From Phormidium willei BDU 130791 (GTDB lineage: Bacteria > Cyanobacteriota > Cyanobacteriia > Cyanobacteriales > Geitlerinemataceae): a stretch of DNA of 52,941 nucleotides. The notes under the pieces are model-generated. The model saw nothing but the letters and a program-made list of their open reading frames with translations, searched no databases and was not told where the DNA came from. Positions 1 through 9,260 of the stretch are shown here, one piece after another. The DNA lies in contig LSZA01000018.1 in assembly GCA_001637315.1 (NCBI GenBank), positions 1 to 52,941 of the forward strand, written 5' to 3'. Each line of letters begins with the position of its first letter. The stretch's first letter is position 1. The translations under genes and the position numbers were made by a program.

Positions 1-500
1 AAAGATTTCAGGATGGTTGTGATTAAGGTGTGGGGCGATCGCCGACTATCGAGAACGATCGCCTGCTGGGGTTCTTCGAGATCGGCCAACTGACTGGCCA
101 AGAGCGTGGGTGGCATAAAATGGTCAGATCTTGCCTGAAGCCGTTGCTGTAACAGCTCAAACTCTGCCTTGAGATAAACCCAAACCATCTCATCCTCCCC
201 CCGACTCAGGCGATCGCGGTAGGCCTGTTTCAAGGCCGAACAGGCCACAACCACCCCAAGATCTGGGTCATCCGTCCGAGCCTGAGCGATCGCCTCGTGT
301 AATCTCGACAACCAGGGCCAGCGATCGTCATCATCGAGGGGAATCCCCCGAGCCATTTTCTCAACATTGGCCGCCGGGTGAAACGCATCCCCCTCCAAAA
401 ACACCCAGCCCAAACGCTCCGCTAAGCCTCGCGCCACCGTTGTTTTCCCAGAACCGGATACCCCCATGACCCCGATCACTCGCACCGCTGTTTGAGCCAT
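1..500 (-). CDS. gntK: Gluconokinase (partial, 3' end beyond the window)
   Basis: About 166 codons are visible, reading leftward off the window edge. The protein opens MAQTAVRVIGVMGVSGSGKT, so the P-loop GVSGSGKT lies within the first 20 residues. It continues with LEGDAFHP (gluconate-site region), IPLDDDDRWPWL, VVVACSALKQAYRDRL and SDHFMPPTLLASQLADLE. These are the standard landmarks of the GntK/IdnK family, which phosphorylates D-gluconate to 6-phosphogluconate with ATP in the cytoplasm. The family is usually about 160-175 residues, so little is missing. The start is the ATG at 498-500, 10 bp after the stop of the upstream membrane-protein gene, which suggests co-transcription. Confidence 0.93.
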   Translation of the reverse strand, partial: MAQTAVRVIGVMGVSGSGKTTVARGLAERLGWVFLEGDAFHPAANVEKMARGIPLDDDDRWPWLSRLHEAIAQARTDDPDLGVVVACSALKQAYRDRLSRGEDEMVWVYLKAEFELLQQRLQARSDHFMPPTLLASQLADLEEPQQAIVLDSRRSPHTLITTILKS

Positions 501-510
501 CAGAGTGGCG

Positions 511-987
511 CTATCGGTCATGTTGACCAAGCTGCTTGCGTTGAACATCAAAGCGGTAAATGATATTCCCCTCATTGGTCACATCAAACGCGCCATCATA
601 GTCTTTCGCACAGCCATCGAGAAACGCTTTCGCCTCCTGGCCCGATAACTGAGTCGCCATCGAAAACTCCAGTGGGGTAATCGCGCCATCACCCTCAACA
701 ATCATGCGAAAAAAGGTACTTTGTAATCGTTCAGCGCGATCGCGTTGAGCCTCAAGTTGCTCTTGTTTCGACTGTCGTGCCACAGTCCAGAGTAGCCAAC
801 TGCCGATCGCCGTCGGTGGAAGTCCCACCAGAGTCAACAGAATCAGGGCCAACTCTCGCTCCCAAGCACTGACTCCTGCTATATGGAAAGCTGACCAGAG
901 TACCACCGGAATCCCAGATACCATCAGGATTCCGGCGATGGTTTTTTTAATGGTTTTCCAGGAAGATTTGGGGCGATTGGCTATCAT
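511..987 (-). CDS. Small two-helix membrane protein, unknown function
   Basis: This is a 158-residue protein with a basic N-terminus (RPKSSWKTIKKT) and two hydrophobic stretches at about residues 17-37 and 44-68. A charged, probably coiled segment follows (KQEQLEAQRDRAERLQ), then a soluble C-terminal half of about 70 residues. The soluble part has a helix-turn-helix flavour (ITPLEFSMATQLSGQEAKAF) and ends in a short beta-like tail. Similar cyanobacterial proteins exist as conserved hypotheticals, but I cannot name a function. It lies just upstream of gntK on the same strand. Confidence 0.7.
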   Translation of the reverse strand: MIANRPKSSWKTIKKTIAGILMVSGIPVVLWSAFHIAGVSAWERELALILLTLVGLPPTAIGSWLLWTVARQSKQEQLEAQRDRAERLQSTFFRMIVEGDGAITPLEFSMATQLSGQEAKAFLDGCAKDYDGAFDVTNEGNIIYRFDVQRKQLGQHDR

Positions 988-1179
988 AATCAGTCGCTAA
1001 GAGAGGGATCGAGGGGGAACAGGAGGGGAACCCTCGCACCAGGGCAGACCCCACCCTCTCTAGCATACGGGTTTAACGGCTGGGTCTTGAGGTCGGGCAA
1101 ACCGAAAGTTTCAGGGGTGAAACCGAAACCCTCAAGTCAGCGAAGCCGTTTCCCGAGCGATTCCCCTTCAATGACGATT

Positions 1180-2136
1180 TCAATGACGACACTTATCATA
1201 TTCAGCTCGTCGCAACCGTTGCTGAACATCTTGCAGCATTTTACGGTTGACAGCCATGACATCGGCGATCGCCCCAAACATCCAGAGTTGAAAGCCAATC
1301 AGAATCAGGATTGTTGCCAGAATTAAACTCGGGGTGCGCGATCGCGTTGGATCTCCAAAGCTAAATAAAACCAACCAACGGACACAGAGTAATACCCCCA
1401 ATCCCATAGGAATCGTTCCCAGAACGGCAAAAAACCGTAGGGGCCGATAGGTCATAAAAATCCGAATAATCGTGAAAATGGATCGTTGGATATACGCCGG
1501 AATACTTTTAACCAGGCGTGACGGCCGCAGATAGCCATTGGTGCGAATGGGAACCGACGTCACCGACATCCCTTCTTGTCCCGCTTGGATAATTGTTTCG
1601 AGAGTATAGGTATATTCATTGAAGACATTGAGGCGAATCGCTGTCTCACGGCTATAGGCGCGAAAGCCACTAGGAGCATCAGGGATGTGGGTATTGCTGG
1701 CTAAACGAACCACCCAACTCCCCAACCGTTGCAAGACTTTCTTGAGGGGAGAAAAATGTTGAATCTCCTCAATCGGACGCGCTCCCACCACCATATCCGC
1801 ATGACCTTGGAGAATGGGGTCAATCAGTGTCGGGATATCATCAGCGCAGTATTGATTATCAGCATCGGTATTGACGATGATATCTGCCCCAGCCTTGAGA
1901 GAGGCATCAAGACCGGCCATGAAGGCCTTGGCTAAACCCCGATTATGGTCAAAACTGACGATGTGATCAACGCCGCAGGCCTTGGCGACCTCAACGGTCT
2001 GATCAACACTACCATCATTGATAATGAGCCATTCAACGGTATCAATACCCGGAATCTCTCGCGGTAGGGCCGTTAAGGCAACGCCGAGAGTGGCTTCCTC
2101 GTTGTAGCAGGGGATTTGGATAATCAGTTTCGTCAT
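1180..2136 (-). CDS. Family 2 glycosyltransferase (polyprenyl-phosphate sugar transferase type)
   Basis: The N-terminus KLIIQIPCYNEEATLGVAL is the canonical GT-A/GT2 opening. It is followed by WLIINDGSVDQT and the metal-binding NTDADNQY motif near residue 90. The catalytic domain ends near residue 220. Two hydrophobic segments follow (about 234-258 and 270-296), as in dolichyl-phosphate-mannose synthase-like enzymes that charge lipid carriers with a sugar at the inner membrane. The ATG at 2136 is preferred over a TTG two codons upstream because homologues begin close to the first beta strand. The acceptor and sugar cannot be read from the sequence. Confidence 0.88.
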   Translation of the reverse strand: MTKLIIQIPCYNEEATLGVALTALPREIPGIDTVEWLIINDGSVDQTVEVAKACGVDHIVSFDHNRGLAKAFMAGLDASLKAGADIIVNTDADNQYCADDIPTLIDPILQGHADMVVGARPIEEIQHFSPLKKVLQRLGSWVVRLASNTHIPDAPSGFRAYSRETAIRLNVFNEYTYTLETIIQAGQEGMSVTSVPIRTNGYLRPSRLVKSIPAYIQRSIFTIIRIFMTYRPLRFFAVLGTIPMGLGVLLCVRWLVLFSFGDPTRSRTPSLILATILILIGFQLWMFGAIADVMAVNRKMLQDVQQRLRRAEYDKCRH

Positions 2137-2202
2137 AGCCAAGTTAACCGTTCATCCAGACGGAGACAGAGTGGATGACCTATGATAGCCTCTGGATTTT
2201 CT

Positions 2203-3699
2203 TTAGGCGTCCCATCGGCCAACCTCCGCTGAACTCACCCGAGCATAGGGACTAAGGGCCGTAAAAAACTGTTTGCCATAACTGCGATAGATGGCTCGTA
2301 CATCGAGCAAGATGACAGTTCCTTGTACCTCTCGAATGGGGGCGATCGCCCGTTGTAACTCCCTGAGAGCGGTTGGCAGCAGATAGAGGCGAAACCAATC
2401 TTGTCGTTGTTGCTTGTAATAGGCCACCTCAGCAGCCACATAGGGATCTTCGAGGGAGGGAAAGGGTAGGGTGGCGATGGCCAGCAGTTTACTGGTTGGT
2501 AACTCCCCTTGCTGGTCTCGCCAGAAAGACCAGCCGCTAATGAGAATGCCATTCTCCGCTAAGTCAGTCTCTTCAACGCGCACCCGAGAGCCAAAATCCG
2601 CCGCCAGTTGAGCCGCCACGATCGCCCGCAGGGGAACATCACCGACAAGGATGGTAATGAGTCCCGCTGTGGTGTCAGCGGAACTGCCAATGCGAATCAG
2701 CTCATGGAGTTCCCGTAATAACGCCGCCTTATATTCTGGGGTATTGGGTAATGGCAGCCGTTCAGGGGCATAGAGATGGAGATGATGGCGATCGGGATTG
2801 AATTTAACACAGGTCATGTCTCCTAAGCCCAAGCGTTCACGAAAGGCCAGAGCATCACGGTCTAAATCTAAGGCCCCACCTACCCAAACCATGGGTTGAC
2901 GCTGCCAAAGTGGGGCGAGACGTTTACCCAAATCGACGGGAGAATGATACAGCCAGAGTTGTCCTTGATGACGATTGAGTTTGGCCCAAATCGCTCCAGG
3001 GTGCGATCGCCAAGATTCCCAAAACTCTCGCCAGGCTGGGGGCATTTCCGCATCAGGGTGAAGCTGGCTTAAGGCCGCTTGTCCGTCTTGATCAATCAGA
3101 TGAGTTTGATAGGGATTATCTGGACGCTCTAAACTCCCTCGCACCAGAGCTAACTGCACATCACGAATTTTGGCCCCCTGTTCTGTTGATGCGGTAATCC
3201 AATCGAACCAATCCTGGGGGGAGATGGCCACGGTTAAACTTTTGTGTGTCCAACGTTCCCAGTCATCGGCCCCATCAATGAGCGTGGGAACCCCATCGCG
3301 AAAGTGGCTACCTCCACCGAGGCGATCGCGTAACCAGGCGTCAGGGGAGGTGAGCAACAGCCCTTCAAAGTCGCGATCGAGGCGATCGCCCTCGGCAATG
3401 GGTTTTTCGCAACCTAACCAGGCTTGTAATTCAGGGATATCCCGTTCCCGCAACTGTCGCCGCACCTGAGGCGCCGCGACTAACACCACCGCTGTCGGCG
3501 ACATTAACATCGGCATCAGATAACTGAGGGCATAGCGTTGTGAGGAGGTGGGAAACACCCCCGTTTGAATCAATGCATCGCGGCCCAACCGCAAGGCCCG
3601 CGCCACCAGGCGGGCCATCGTCAAATGATGGGGCCAGCGATCGCCCCCCGAAGCCCGCAAAAAATCTCGTAACGCACCGTGAACTTTAGCTTCAATCAC
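2203..3699 (-). CDS. DinG/XPD-like helicase C-terminal domain protein with degenerate ATPase motifs
   Basis: The C-terminal third looks like a DinG/Rad3 helicase C domain: a LISGWSFWRDQQGELPTSKL region, then LPTALRELQRAIAPIREVQG and VILLDVRAIYRSYGKQFFTA, matching the DinG pattern of a regression loop followed by an Arg-rich DxR. The N-terminal part keeps the spacing of helicase domain 1. However, the expected Walker A position reads PTSSQRYALSYLMP with no GxGKS, and the DEAH position reads TLIDGADDWE. It also lacks the four-Cys Fe-S cluster of true DinG. The start is a GTG at 3699. It is probably a non-catalytic DNA-binding relative found in cyanobacteria; the exact role is unknown. Confidence 0.72.
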   Translation of the reverse strand: MIEAKVHGALRDFLRASGGDRWPHHLTMARLVARALRLGRDALIQTGVFPTSSQRYALSYLMPMLMSPTAVVLVAAPQVRRQLRERDIPELQAWLGCEKPIAEGDRLDRDFEGLLLTSPDAWLRDRLGGGSHFRDGVPTLIDGADDWERWTHKSLTVAISPQDWFDWITASTEQGAKIRDVQLALVRGSLERPDNPYQTHLIDQDGQAALSQLHPDAEMPPAWREFWESWRSHPGAIWAKLNRHQGQLWLYHSPVDLGKRLAPLWQRQPMVWVGGALDLDRDALAFRERLGLGDMTCVKFNPDRHHLHLYAPERLPLPNTPEYKAALLRELHELIRIGSSADTTAGLITILVGDVPLRAIVAAQLAADFGSRVRVEETDLAENGILISGWSFWRDQQGELPTSKLLAIATLPFPSLEDPYVAAEVAYYKQQRQDWFRLYLLPTALRELQRAIAPIREVQGTVILLDVRAIYRSYGKQFFTALSPYARVSSAEVGRWDA

Positions 3700-3922
3700 G
3701 CTGTAGCTCGTACCTTGATTTGGAGCATTTGACAGAACATCCTAGACAACCCAAACTATTCTAATGTGGACGTCAATCAGCCGGAAGGCCCCTGTCCCTA
3801 GTCTTGGCAAGAGTCTTGGCCAGGAGTTCAGCCAGTCGTTAGCCGCCTCCCTCCAAAAAATTTCCAAAAGGGGTTGACAAGTCCTCGAAATTAGGGCATG
3901 ATAGTTATCACGCTCGAAACAA

Positions 3923-3996
3923 GGGACTGTAGTTCAATTGGTTAGAGCACCGCCCTGTCACGGCGGAAGTTGCGGGTTCGAGTCCCGTCAGTCCCG
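3923..3996 (+). tRNA. tRNA-Asp (GTC)
   Basis: A complete 74-nt cloverleaf is visible. The acceptor stem GGGACTG pairs with CAGTCCC (3989-3995), with G as discriminator. The anticodon stem CCGCC/GGCGG encloses the loop CTGTCAC with anticodon GTC at 3957-3959. The T arm contains GGTTCGAGTCC. CCA is not encoded. A strong terminator follows 6 bp later. Confidence 0.98.
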
Positions 3997-4002
3997 TTAA
4001 AC

Positions 4003-4043
4003 ACAAAAGGGGTAAGGCACAAACCTTGCCCCTTTTGTCATTT
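4003..4043 (+). terminator. Terminator of tRNA-Asp
   Basis: ACAAAAGGGG (4003-4012) pairs exactly with CCCCTTTTGT (4029-4038). A G-T wobble and AAGG/CCTT extend this to a 15-bp stem around a 6-nt loop, followed by CATTTTAA. It separates the tRNA from the repeat array and gltX. Confidence 0.85.
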
Positions 4044-4054
4044 TAAAGGACAGA

Positions 4055-4166
4055 TTCCCCCCTGTTCCCTGTTCCCTGTTCCCTTCTTCCCCCCTGTTCC
4101 CTGTTCCCTGTTCCCTGTTCCCTTCTTCCCCCCTGTTCCCTGTTCCCTTCTTCCCCCCTGTTCCCT
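4055..4166 (+). repeat. TTCCCTG-type heptamer tandem array (STRR) abutting gltX
   Basis: The array is built from the heptamer CCTGTTC. It has four blocks that each begin with a CCCCCC run; the first three end in CCCTTCTT and the last in CCCTTAA. The blocks hold three, four, two and one heptamer units. The array ends 6 bp before the gltX ATG, leaving no room for a Shine-Dalgarno sequence. Short tandemly repeated heptamers are a known feature of cyanobacterial genomes. Related tracts lie at 31411-31446 and 46155-46244. Confidence 0.9.
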
Positions 4167-4172
4167 TAACCT

Positions 4173-5612
4173 ATGTCTATTCGAGTTCGCTTAGCGCCCA
4201 GTCCCACCGGAAACCTACATATTGGAACCGCTCGCACAGCGGTGTTTAATTGGCTGTTTGCCAAACATCACGGCGGTCAGTTCATTCTCCGCATTGAGGA
4301 TACCGATACCGAGCGCTCCAAACCCGAATTTACCGAGAACATTCTCAGTGGCTTGCGCTGGTTAGGACTCGACTGGGATGAAGGGCCATTTTACCAATCT
4401 CAACGATTGAACTTGTATCGTCAGGCGGTGCAAACCCTCTTAGACAAGGGATTAGCCTATCGCTGTTACTGCACTCCCGAGGAACTCAACGCCATGCGGG
4501 AAGAGCAGAAAGCCAAGAAACAAGCACCTCGCTACGACAATCGCCATCGTAATCTAACTCCCGAACAACAACAGGCCTATGAAGCCGAAGGACGTACCGC
4601 CGTCATCCGCTTCAAAATCGACGACGATCGCCCCATTGTCTGGGATGACCTGGTGCGGGGAACTCTAACCTGGGCCGGACGAGATCTTGGCGGGGATATG
4701 GCGATCGCCCGGGCCGCTAAACCCGGAGAGATTGGCCAGCCGCTCTATAATTTGGCGGTGGTGGTCGATGATGTGGACATGAAAATTAGTCATGTCATCC
4801 GAGGTGAAGACCATATTGCCAACACCGCGAAGCAGATTCTACTCTATGAAGCCTTAGAACAGCCGGTTCCCAAGTTTGCGCATACGCCGCTGATTCTCAA
4901 CCCCAATGGTCAAAAACTCTCGAAACGCGATGGGGCCACGGCGGTCAATGATTTCCAGCAGTTAGGCTACACCGCTGAAGCCTTAGCCAATTACATGGCC
5001 CTGTTAGGATGGTCGCCACCGGATGCTCAAGAACGCTTTACGTTAGACGAAGCCGCGAAGCAGTTTGATTTTGCGCGAGTTAACAAAGCTGGCGCACGCT
5101 TTGACTGGGATAAACTGAATTGGCTCAACAGTCAGGTGTTACATGAGTTATCCCCGGAAACCCTGTTAGAGCAACTGATCCCCTATTGGCAAGAGGCGGG
5201 GTATGAGTTTGATGTGGAAAGCGATCGCCCCTGGCTGTTACAGGTGGCCGAGGTGGTAGGAGCCAGTTTAACGGTTCTCCCTGATGCTGTGGAGATGAGC
5301 CGTCCCCTCTTTGTTGAGTCTGTTGAGTCTGACGAGAAGGCCCAACAGCAGCTGGCGATGGAGCAAGTTCCTGAAACCCTCGCTGCTGTTCGCGAGAAGT
5401 TGGCAGAGTCTGAGGCGTTGACGGAAGCAACAGCCAAGGACATCATCAAGCAAGTCACGAAGGAGCTGAAGGTGAAGAAGGGTCTGGTGATGAAGTCTCT
5501 ACGAGCTGCACTAACGGGAGCGGTACAGGGACCGGATTTAATCCAATCCTGGCTGATTCTGAATGCCCGAGGTTTGGATCGCCAACGGCTCGATCAGGCT
5601 ATTCAACGCTAG
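4173..5612 (+). CDS. gltX: Glutamyl-tRNA synthetase
   Basis: This 479-residue class I aminoacyl-tRNA synthetase charges tRNA-Glu with glutamate; in cyanobacteria the product also feeds tetrapyrrole synthesis through glutamyl-tRNA reductase. The HIGH signature is LHIGTART at residues 15-22 after LAPSPTGN. The KMSKS signature is KLSKRDG near residue 250. An anticodon-binding domain with [13 protein letters not shown] and [15 protein letters not shown] follows. Length is normal. The ATG at 4173 fits homologues, which begin [13 protein letters not shown]. No Shine-Dalgarno is visible because the heptamer array runs to the start. A 14-bp duplication lies over its stop codon. Confidence 0.98.
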   Translation: MSIRVRLAPSPTGNLHIGTARTAVFNWLFAKHHGGQFILRIEDTDTERSKPEFTENILSGLRWLGLDWDEGPFYQSQRLNLYRQAVQTLLDKGLAYRCYCTPEELNAMREEQKAKKQAPRYDNRHRNLTPEQQQAYEAEGRTAVIRFKIDDDRPIVWDDLVRGTLTWAGRDLGGDMAIARAAKPGEIGQPLYNLAVVVDDVDMKISHVIRGEDHIANTAKQILLYEALEQPVPKFAHTPLILNPNGQKLSKRDGATAVNDFQQLGYTAEALANYMALLGWSPPDAQERFTLDEAAKQFDFARVNKAGARFDWDKLNWLNSQVLHELSPETLLEQLIPYWQEAGYEFDVESDRPWLLQVAEVVGASLTVLPDAVEMSRPLFVESVESDEKAQQQLAMEQVPETLAAVREKLAESEALTEATAKDIIKQVTKELKVKKGLVMKSLRAALTGAVQGPDLIQSWLILNARGLDRQRLDQAIQR

Positions 5613-5627
5613 ACATTCAACGCTAGA
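5601..5627 (+). repeat. 14-bp tandem duplication over the gltX stop codon
   Basis: ATTCAACGCTAGA occurs at 5601-5613 and again at 5615-5627. The first copy carries the gltX stop (TAG, 5610-5612) and the second lies just downstream. It looks like a recent slippage or duplication event. Confidence 0.8.
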
Positions 5628-5657
5628 TCGTGAGCAGAAACCCCCAATTTATCGAGG

Positions 5658-7154
5658 TTATCCAGCTTGGTTAACGGGGGAAACCGGTAGTTCGATGATA
5701 AATTCTGTTCCTTGATTGGGGGTGGAGTCAAAGGTTAGGCTCCCCCCATGATTTTCAGCAATAATTTGCCGACTTAGGGATAAGCCTAAGCCGGTTCCTC
5801 GTTCTCCTTCTTTGGTGGTGAAAAAGGTTTCAAACAAGCGCGATTGGACATCGACAGGAATCCCCGCACCATTGTCAGCGATACAAATCGCAATGCGATC
5901 GCCGGCGTCATCTTGCAAATATTGAGTCCGAATGGCAATTAAATTGGGATTTTCCTCAATGCGACCATAACTTAAGCCTTGATTCTTTTCTTCGACCGCA
6001 TCAATGGCGTTGCTGAGGAGATTCATAAACACCTGATTGAGTTGTCCGGGGCGAGCCGGAATTTTGGGAAGTTCACTATACTCCTTGATGACCTGAATTT
6101 CGGGTCGTTCGGAATTGGCTTTGAGGCGATGTCGCAGGACAACGAGAGTGCTTTCGAGCCCTTCATGAACGTCACAGAGGGTTTGTTCGGCATCAAGCCG
6201 TGAGAATTGACGTAGGGAGGAGACAATTTCTTGGATGCGATCGACACTGACTTTCATTGAATCGACAATCAGCGGAAAATCCTCTTTAAGGTAATCAATA
6301 TCAATGTCTTCAGCATGTTCACTGAGTTCAGGGGGAGTCTGAGTATAATGCTGTTGATATAAACTCAAATGTTCGAGAAGGTCGGCAGCGTAGTCAGCGG
6401 TATGAACCAAATTTCCGGTAATACAACCAAGGGGATTATTGATTTCATGAGCCACTCCAGCGACTAATTGTCCCAAACTGGATATTTTCTCAATTTGGAC
6501 TAATTTGGACTGAGTGTATTGTAATTCAGCCAAAGCAGATTCAAGTTGCTTTATTTTCTCTCCTTCCCGCCGTTCTGCTTGTTCTCGCTTCAGTTCTGCT
6601 ACAGTTCGTGTTCCTAAGACATTGAGGACAATTTCAGCTTGATTCCGTTTGTTCTCTGAGAGAGGACGGTCATCTAAAATACAGATATGACCAATCGGTT
6701 GATGAGTTTCAGGGTCAAGTAACGCCACCCCTAAATAGGATTGCGCCTGAAGTTTCACTAGATTAATATCATCGGGAAAGTGTTCTTGTACCCCCTGAGG
6801 AAACCAACATAAGGTCACATCTTTATCAGCCTGACTCGCCTGTTCTAGAAGTTGGCCGCAAGGAGTACAGGTCAGATCATACTCAAAATTCTCGACGATT
6901 CCTTGACCATTCCAGAAACAGAGCGATCGCACCCGCTGGGGTCGATCGCCGTCCCATTGGCAAATCTCACCAATAATGGCATATTTGACATCCAGGGCAG
7001 CTGTGAGCTGTTTGGCTAGGACTGGGTAGTACTCCCGTCCCGTAACGGCGGCGGTGTTGGTAATGAGCTTAACAAGAACATCCCAAGAGATATCTTGGAT
7101 TAATGTTTCCGAAACCGGATCTGGGGAGGATTGTGGGTCAATTGAATCGGACAT
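5658..7154 (-). CDS. GAF-domain sensor histidine kinase
   Basis: This 498-residue cytoplasmic kinase has no membrane segment. An N-terminal GAF-like sensor (about residues 30-190) contains a cysteine-containing stretch (DLTCTPCGQLLEQ). A coiled segment follows (AELKREQAERREGEKIKQLE), then the dimerisation/phosphoacceptor helix with GQLVAGVAHEINNP, where His is about residue 236. The ATPase domain has the N-box NQVFMNLLSNAIDA, G1 DNGAGIP and G2 GTGLGLSLS. The ATG at 7154 is chosen because the 41 residues upstream (from 7277) look like translated leader. No response regulator is adjacent, so the partner and signal are unknown. Confidence 0.92.
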   Translation of the reverse strand: MSDSIDPQSSPDPVSETLIQDISWDVLVKLITNTAAVTGREYYPVLAKQLTAALDVKYAIIGEICQWDGDRPQRVRSLCFWNGQGIVENFEYDLTCTPCGQLLEQASQADKDVTLCWFPQGVQEHFPDDINLVKLQAQSYLGVALLDPETHQPIGHICILDDRPLSENKRNQAEIVLNVLGTRTVAELKREQAERREGEKIKQLESALAELQYTQSKLVQIEKISSLGQLVAGVAHEINNPLGCITGNLVHTADYAADLLEHLSLYQQHYTQTPPELSEHAEDIDIDYLKEDFPLIVDSMKVSVDRIQEIVSSLRQFSRLDAEQTLCDVHEGLESTLVVLRHRLKANSERPEIQVIKEYSELPKIPARPGQLNQVFMNLLSNAIDAVEEKNQGLSYGRIEENPNLIAIRTQYLQDDAGDRIAICIADNGAGIPVDVQSRLFETFFTTKEGERGTGLGLSLSRQIIAENHGGSLTFDSTPNQGTEFIIELPVSPVNQAG

Positions 7155-7464
7155 AGTTTGGAAATACTCGATATCGGGGATCGAGTCAATGGAATTGGAG
7201 CAGAAAATGCGGTGGTTTACCATGTCCCTAAGAGCGGGTGTAACGGGGCAGACCGGTATAGTAAGGCTAGGGTCCACTGTCTATGGTATGGTTAAAATCA
7301 GAAGCTGGATATGATCAAAATCACATCTTCGACTCAAAAATTAGGATTCAGCGTTGCAGGAAGTCGCGGCTCACCGCCGACTCAGGGCTGAGGAATTGCC
7401 CCCACTCATCTTCAAGAAACAATCCGGGTTTGTGATGGATTGACGATCAATGATGAGTGGCGAA

Positions 7465-8958
7465 TTAGTTGATCGCTAAATCTTGTCTAGTTGCGCTGAG
7501 GTAGTAAGGCTTGAGAAACCTATCTAGCCAAGTTTTTAGTTCATAGGTTGCGCGACAATCATCCTCATTATACTCAAGGATTGACTCTAAACAGTTGGGA
7601 TCTCGATGAGCGAGCCATTCATTGTACCAACAAATACATTGTGCGCCATTAGCTTGAGGGTTGCGCCAGTGGAACCCGAGCCAGCGAGCGATGGGCTTGA
7701 GGGCGTAACTTTCAACAGGGAGAATCGTCGAGTGAGTGACCCACCAATGAATATCGACACAACGATCAATTAGGGCTTGATAGCGATATTTTGGGGTTTT
7801 ATAAAGCCGAGCTAGACGTTGAATTGTTTTAACTTCGTAATCACAAAAATGAAAAATTAACGCCTCAGGATAGGATTCCATTAGTCCTAAAAATTGCTGC
7901 CAAACAGCCTCCTCTTCATCGGGGTTCTTCGCCATAAATCCATAATAGGTTTGGCGTTGATGCCGATGATCAATGACTAAAGCCCCTAGTAGAAAATCTA
8001 AATCTAAATCTGGTTCGGCTTCAATATCAAAATGAATTTCGATCGCCGTCTGGGGAACCCCTAACCAATCATTCCCTGGAGATCGCAGCAGATGAGCCAT
8101 CGCACCATCTCGCAACCGGGGCTGTTGGTCATAAGAGGCGATGGCCTGTTGAGCCAGTTGATTTCCCGCCTCAGCCCCGAAAGCCATCTTTAACTGCGAT
8201 CGCGGTGCGTGAGCCAGAGCCGCCAACGTCGTGATCCCCATCCCTTGTAATTGCTCATAACGGCTTGGGGTGACTCCCGGAATCAAAGACAAATGACGCT
8301 GAGACTCAGCCACCTGATGACAGGCACTATACCAGTGACAGAGATTGCATTTTTGCCGCGATAAAAATAACTCCGGTATGTGCGATCGCCGCAAGCTGAC
8401 AATACACTCATACAAAAGCTGCTGCATTTCCGGAACTCGTTTCAGGAAATCCACCGCGTGAGGCTTACGACCCCGTAACACCAGTTCCGTCGTAGGAGGC
8501 CAAGCCTCTTGTAGCAGCGATAGCACTAACCCATGAAACGCCCCAACAATCTGATAGTCCAGTTTGGGGCGTTTTCCGAAGCGAATATCATGGGGAACAT
8601 AGATCCAATCGCCGAACCGAGAGACCCCTGGGTGACGAACCAACAAATCCGGTTTCGAGAGCAGGTGAACCCCCGCCAGCCAAGGAGCCGAGAGAACACC
8701 ACGATAAATCGACTCAACCCCCTGTTCCATCAACTCCAGCGTCGCCTGAGTCGCGCCATACCAATCATCGCCCGACCAATCGGGGCGTTGATAGTCATAT
8801 TGAGCTAAGACCTCCTGACGATGACGGCGACTATCCTGACGCAGCTTGAGTAAAAAGTCATCGAGGGGATCGCGATCGCCCGAGTCACCGAACACATCTA
8901 AAAATGCCCGCCGATCGCACCGTTGGTAATACAGCAGTAAATCATCACTAACGAGCAT
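7465..8958 (-). CDS. TM0106-family RecB-like nuclease fused to an RNase H-like exonuclease domain
   Basis: The 497-residue protein combines two nuclease folds. The N-terminal PD-(D/E)XK domain runs to about residue 210 (LLSKPDLLVR, DWIYVPHDIRFGK, KLDYQIVGAFH). It carries four cysteines placed as in Fe-S nucleases of the AddB/Cas4 type: one in the opening LLYYQRCDRR, and CNLCHWYSAC at its end. A helix-hairpin-helix-like link follows (LIPGVTPSRYEQLQGMGITT). The C-terminal YprB/RNase H-like domain has IEIHFDIEAEPDLD, LIFHFCDYEVKTIQRL and YNEDDCRATYELK, giving the acidic DEDD-type residues. Probable role is nucleic-acid processing or repair; substrate is unknown. Confidence 0.88.
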   Translation of the reverse strand: MLVSDDLLLYYQRCDRRAFLDVFGDSGDRDPLDDFLLKLRQDSRRHRQEVLAQYDYQRPDWSGDDWYGATQATLELMEQGVESIYRGVLSAPWLAGVHLLSKPDLLVRHPGVSRFGDWIYVPHDIRFGKRPKLDYQIVGAFHGLVLSLLQEAWPPTTELVLRGRKPHAVDFLKRVPEMQQLLYECIVSLRRSHIPELFLSRQKCNLCHWYSACHQVAESQRHLSLIPGVTPSRYEQLQGMGITTLAALAHAPRSQLKMAFGAEAGNQLAQQAIASYDQQPRLRDGAMAHLLRSPGNDWLGVPQTAIEIHFDIEAEPDLDLDFLLGALVIDHRHQRQTYYGFMAKNPDEEEAVWQQFLGLMESYPEALIFHFCDYEVKTIQRLARLYKTPKYRYQALIDRCVDIHWWVTHSTILPVESYALKPIARWLGFHWRNPQANGAQCICWYNEWLAHRDPNCLESILEYNEDDCRATYELKTWLDRFLKPYYLSATRQDLAIN

Positions 8959-9260
8959 AAGACGCGGAGAGGCTGGCTCCTATCGATGAATTGTGCTGAG
9001 GGTCACTGATCCATTGTACTGCCTTTGGGGAGAGGGCGTGATCGGCGAGGCGATCGAGACGAGTGACCCGGATTGGCCTCAAAATCACCCAGCTTAAGAT
9101 TAACTACCAAATTCACTCAAACCCAGACTATGAAAGTATTTCAGCATTATTGAATCCCAAATCACCCCAAAAATATCCCTCAAAACTGATCAATTCCCGA
9201 ACAGATCGGCAGTTGCAATGATAATATTGCCTTAAACTAATGTGCCGTCGAGGGTTCGCT
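8959..9260. other. Intergenic region between divergent nuclease gene and prs
   Basis: The first 100 bp are GC-rich. From about 9090 the sequence turns AT-rich, as expected of a promoter region for prs, and contains TGATAATAT near 9219-9227 as a possible -10 element. No convincing -35, hairpin or small gene was found. Confidence 0.35.

Noticed and set aside
3970-4194. Open frame over the end of tRNA-Asp and the heptamer array
   Set aside because: It begins inside the tRNA and encodes only repeat-derived Pro/Cys/Ser/Leu/Phe; it is a by-product of the array.
3923-5612. tRNA-Asp and gltX as one functional unit
   Set aside because: A strong terminator and the heptamer array lie between them, and GluRS does not charge tRNA-Asp.
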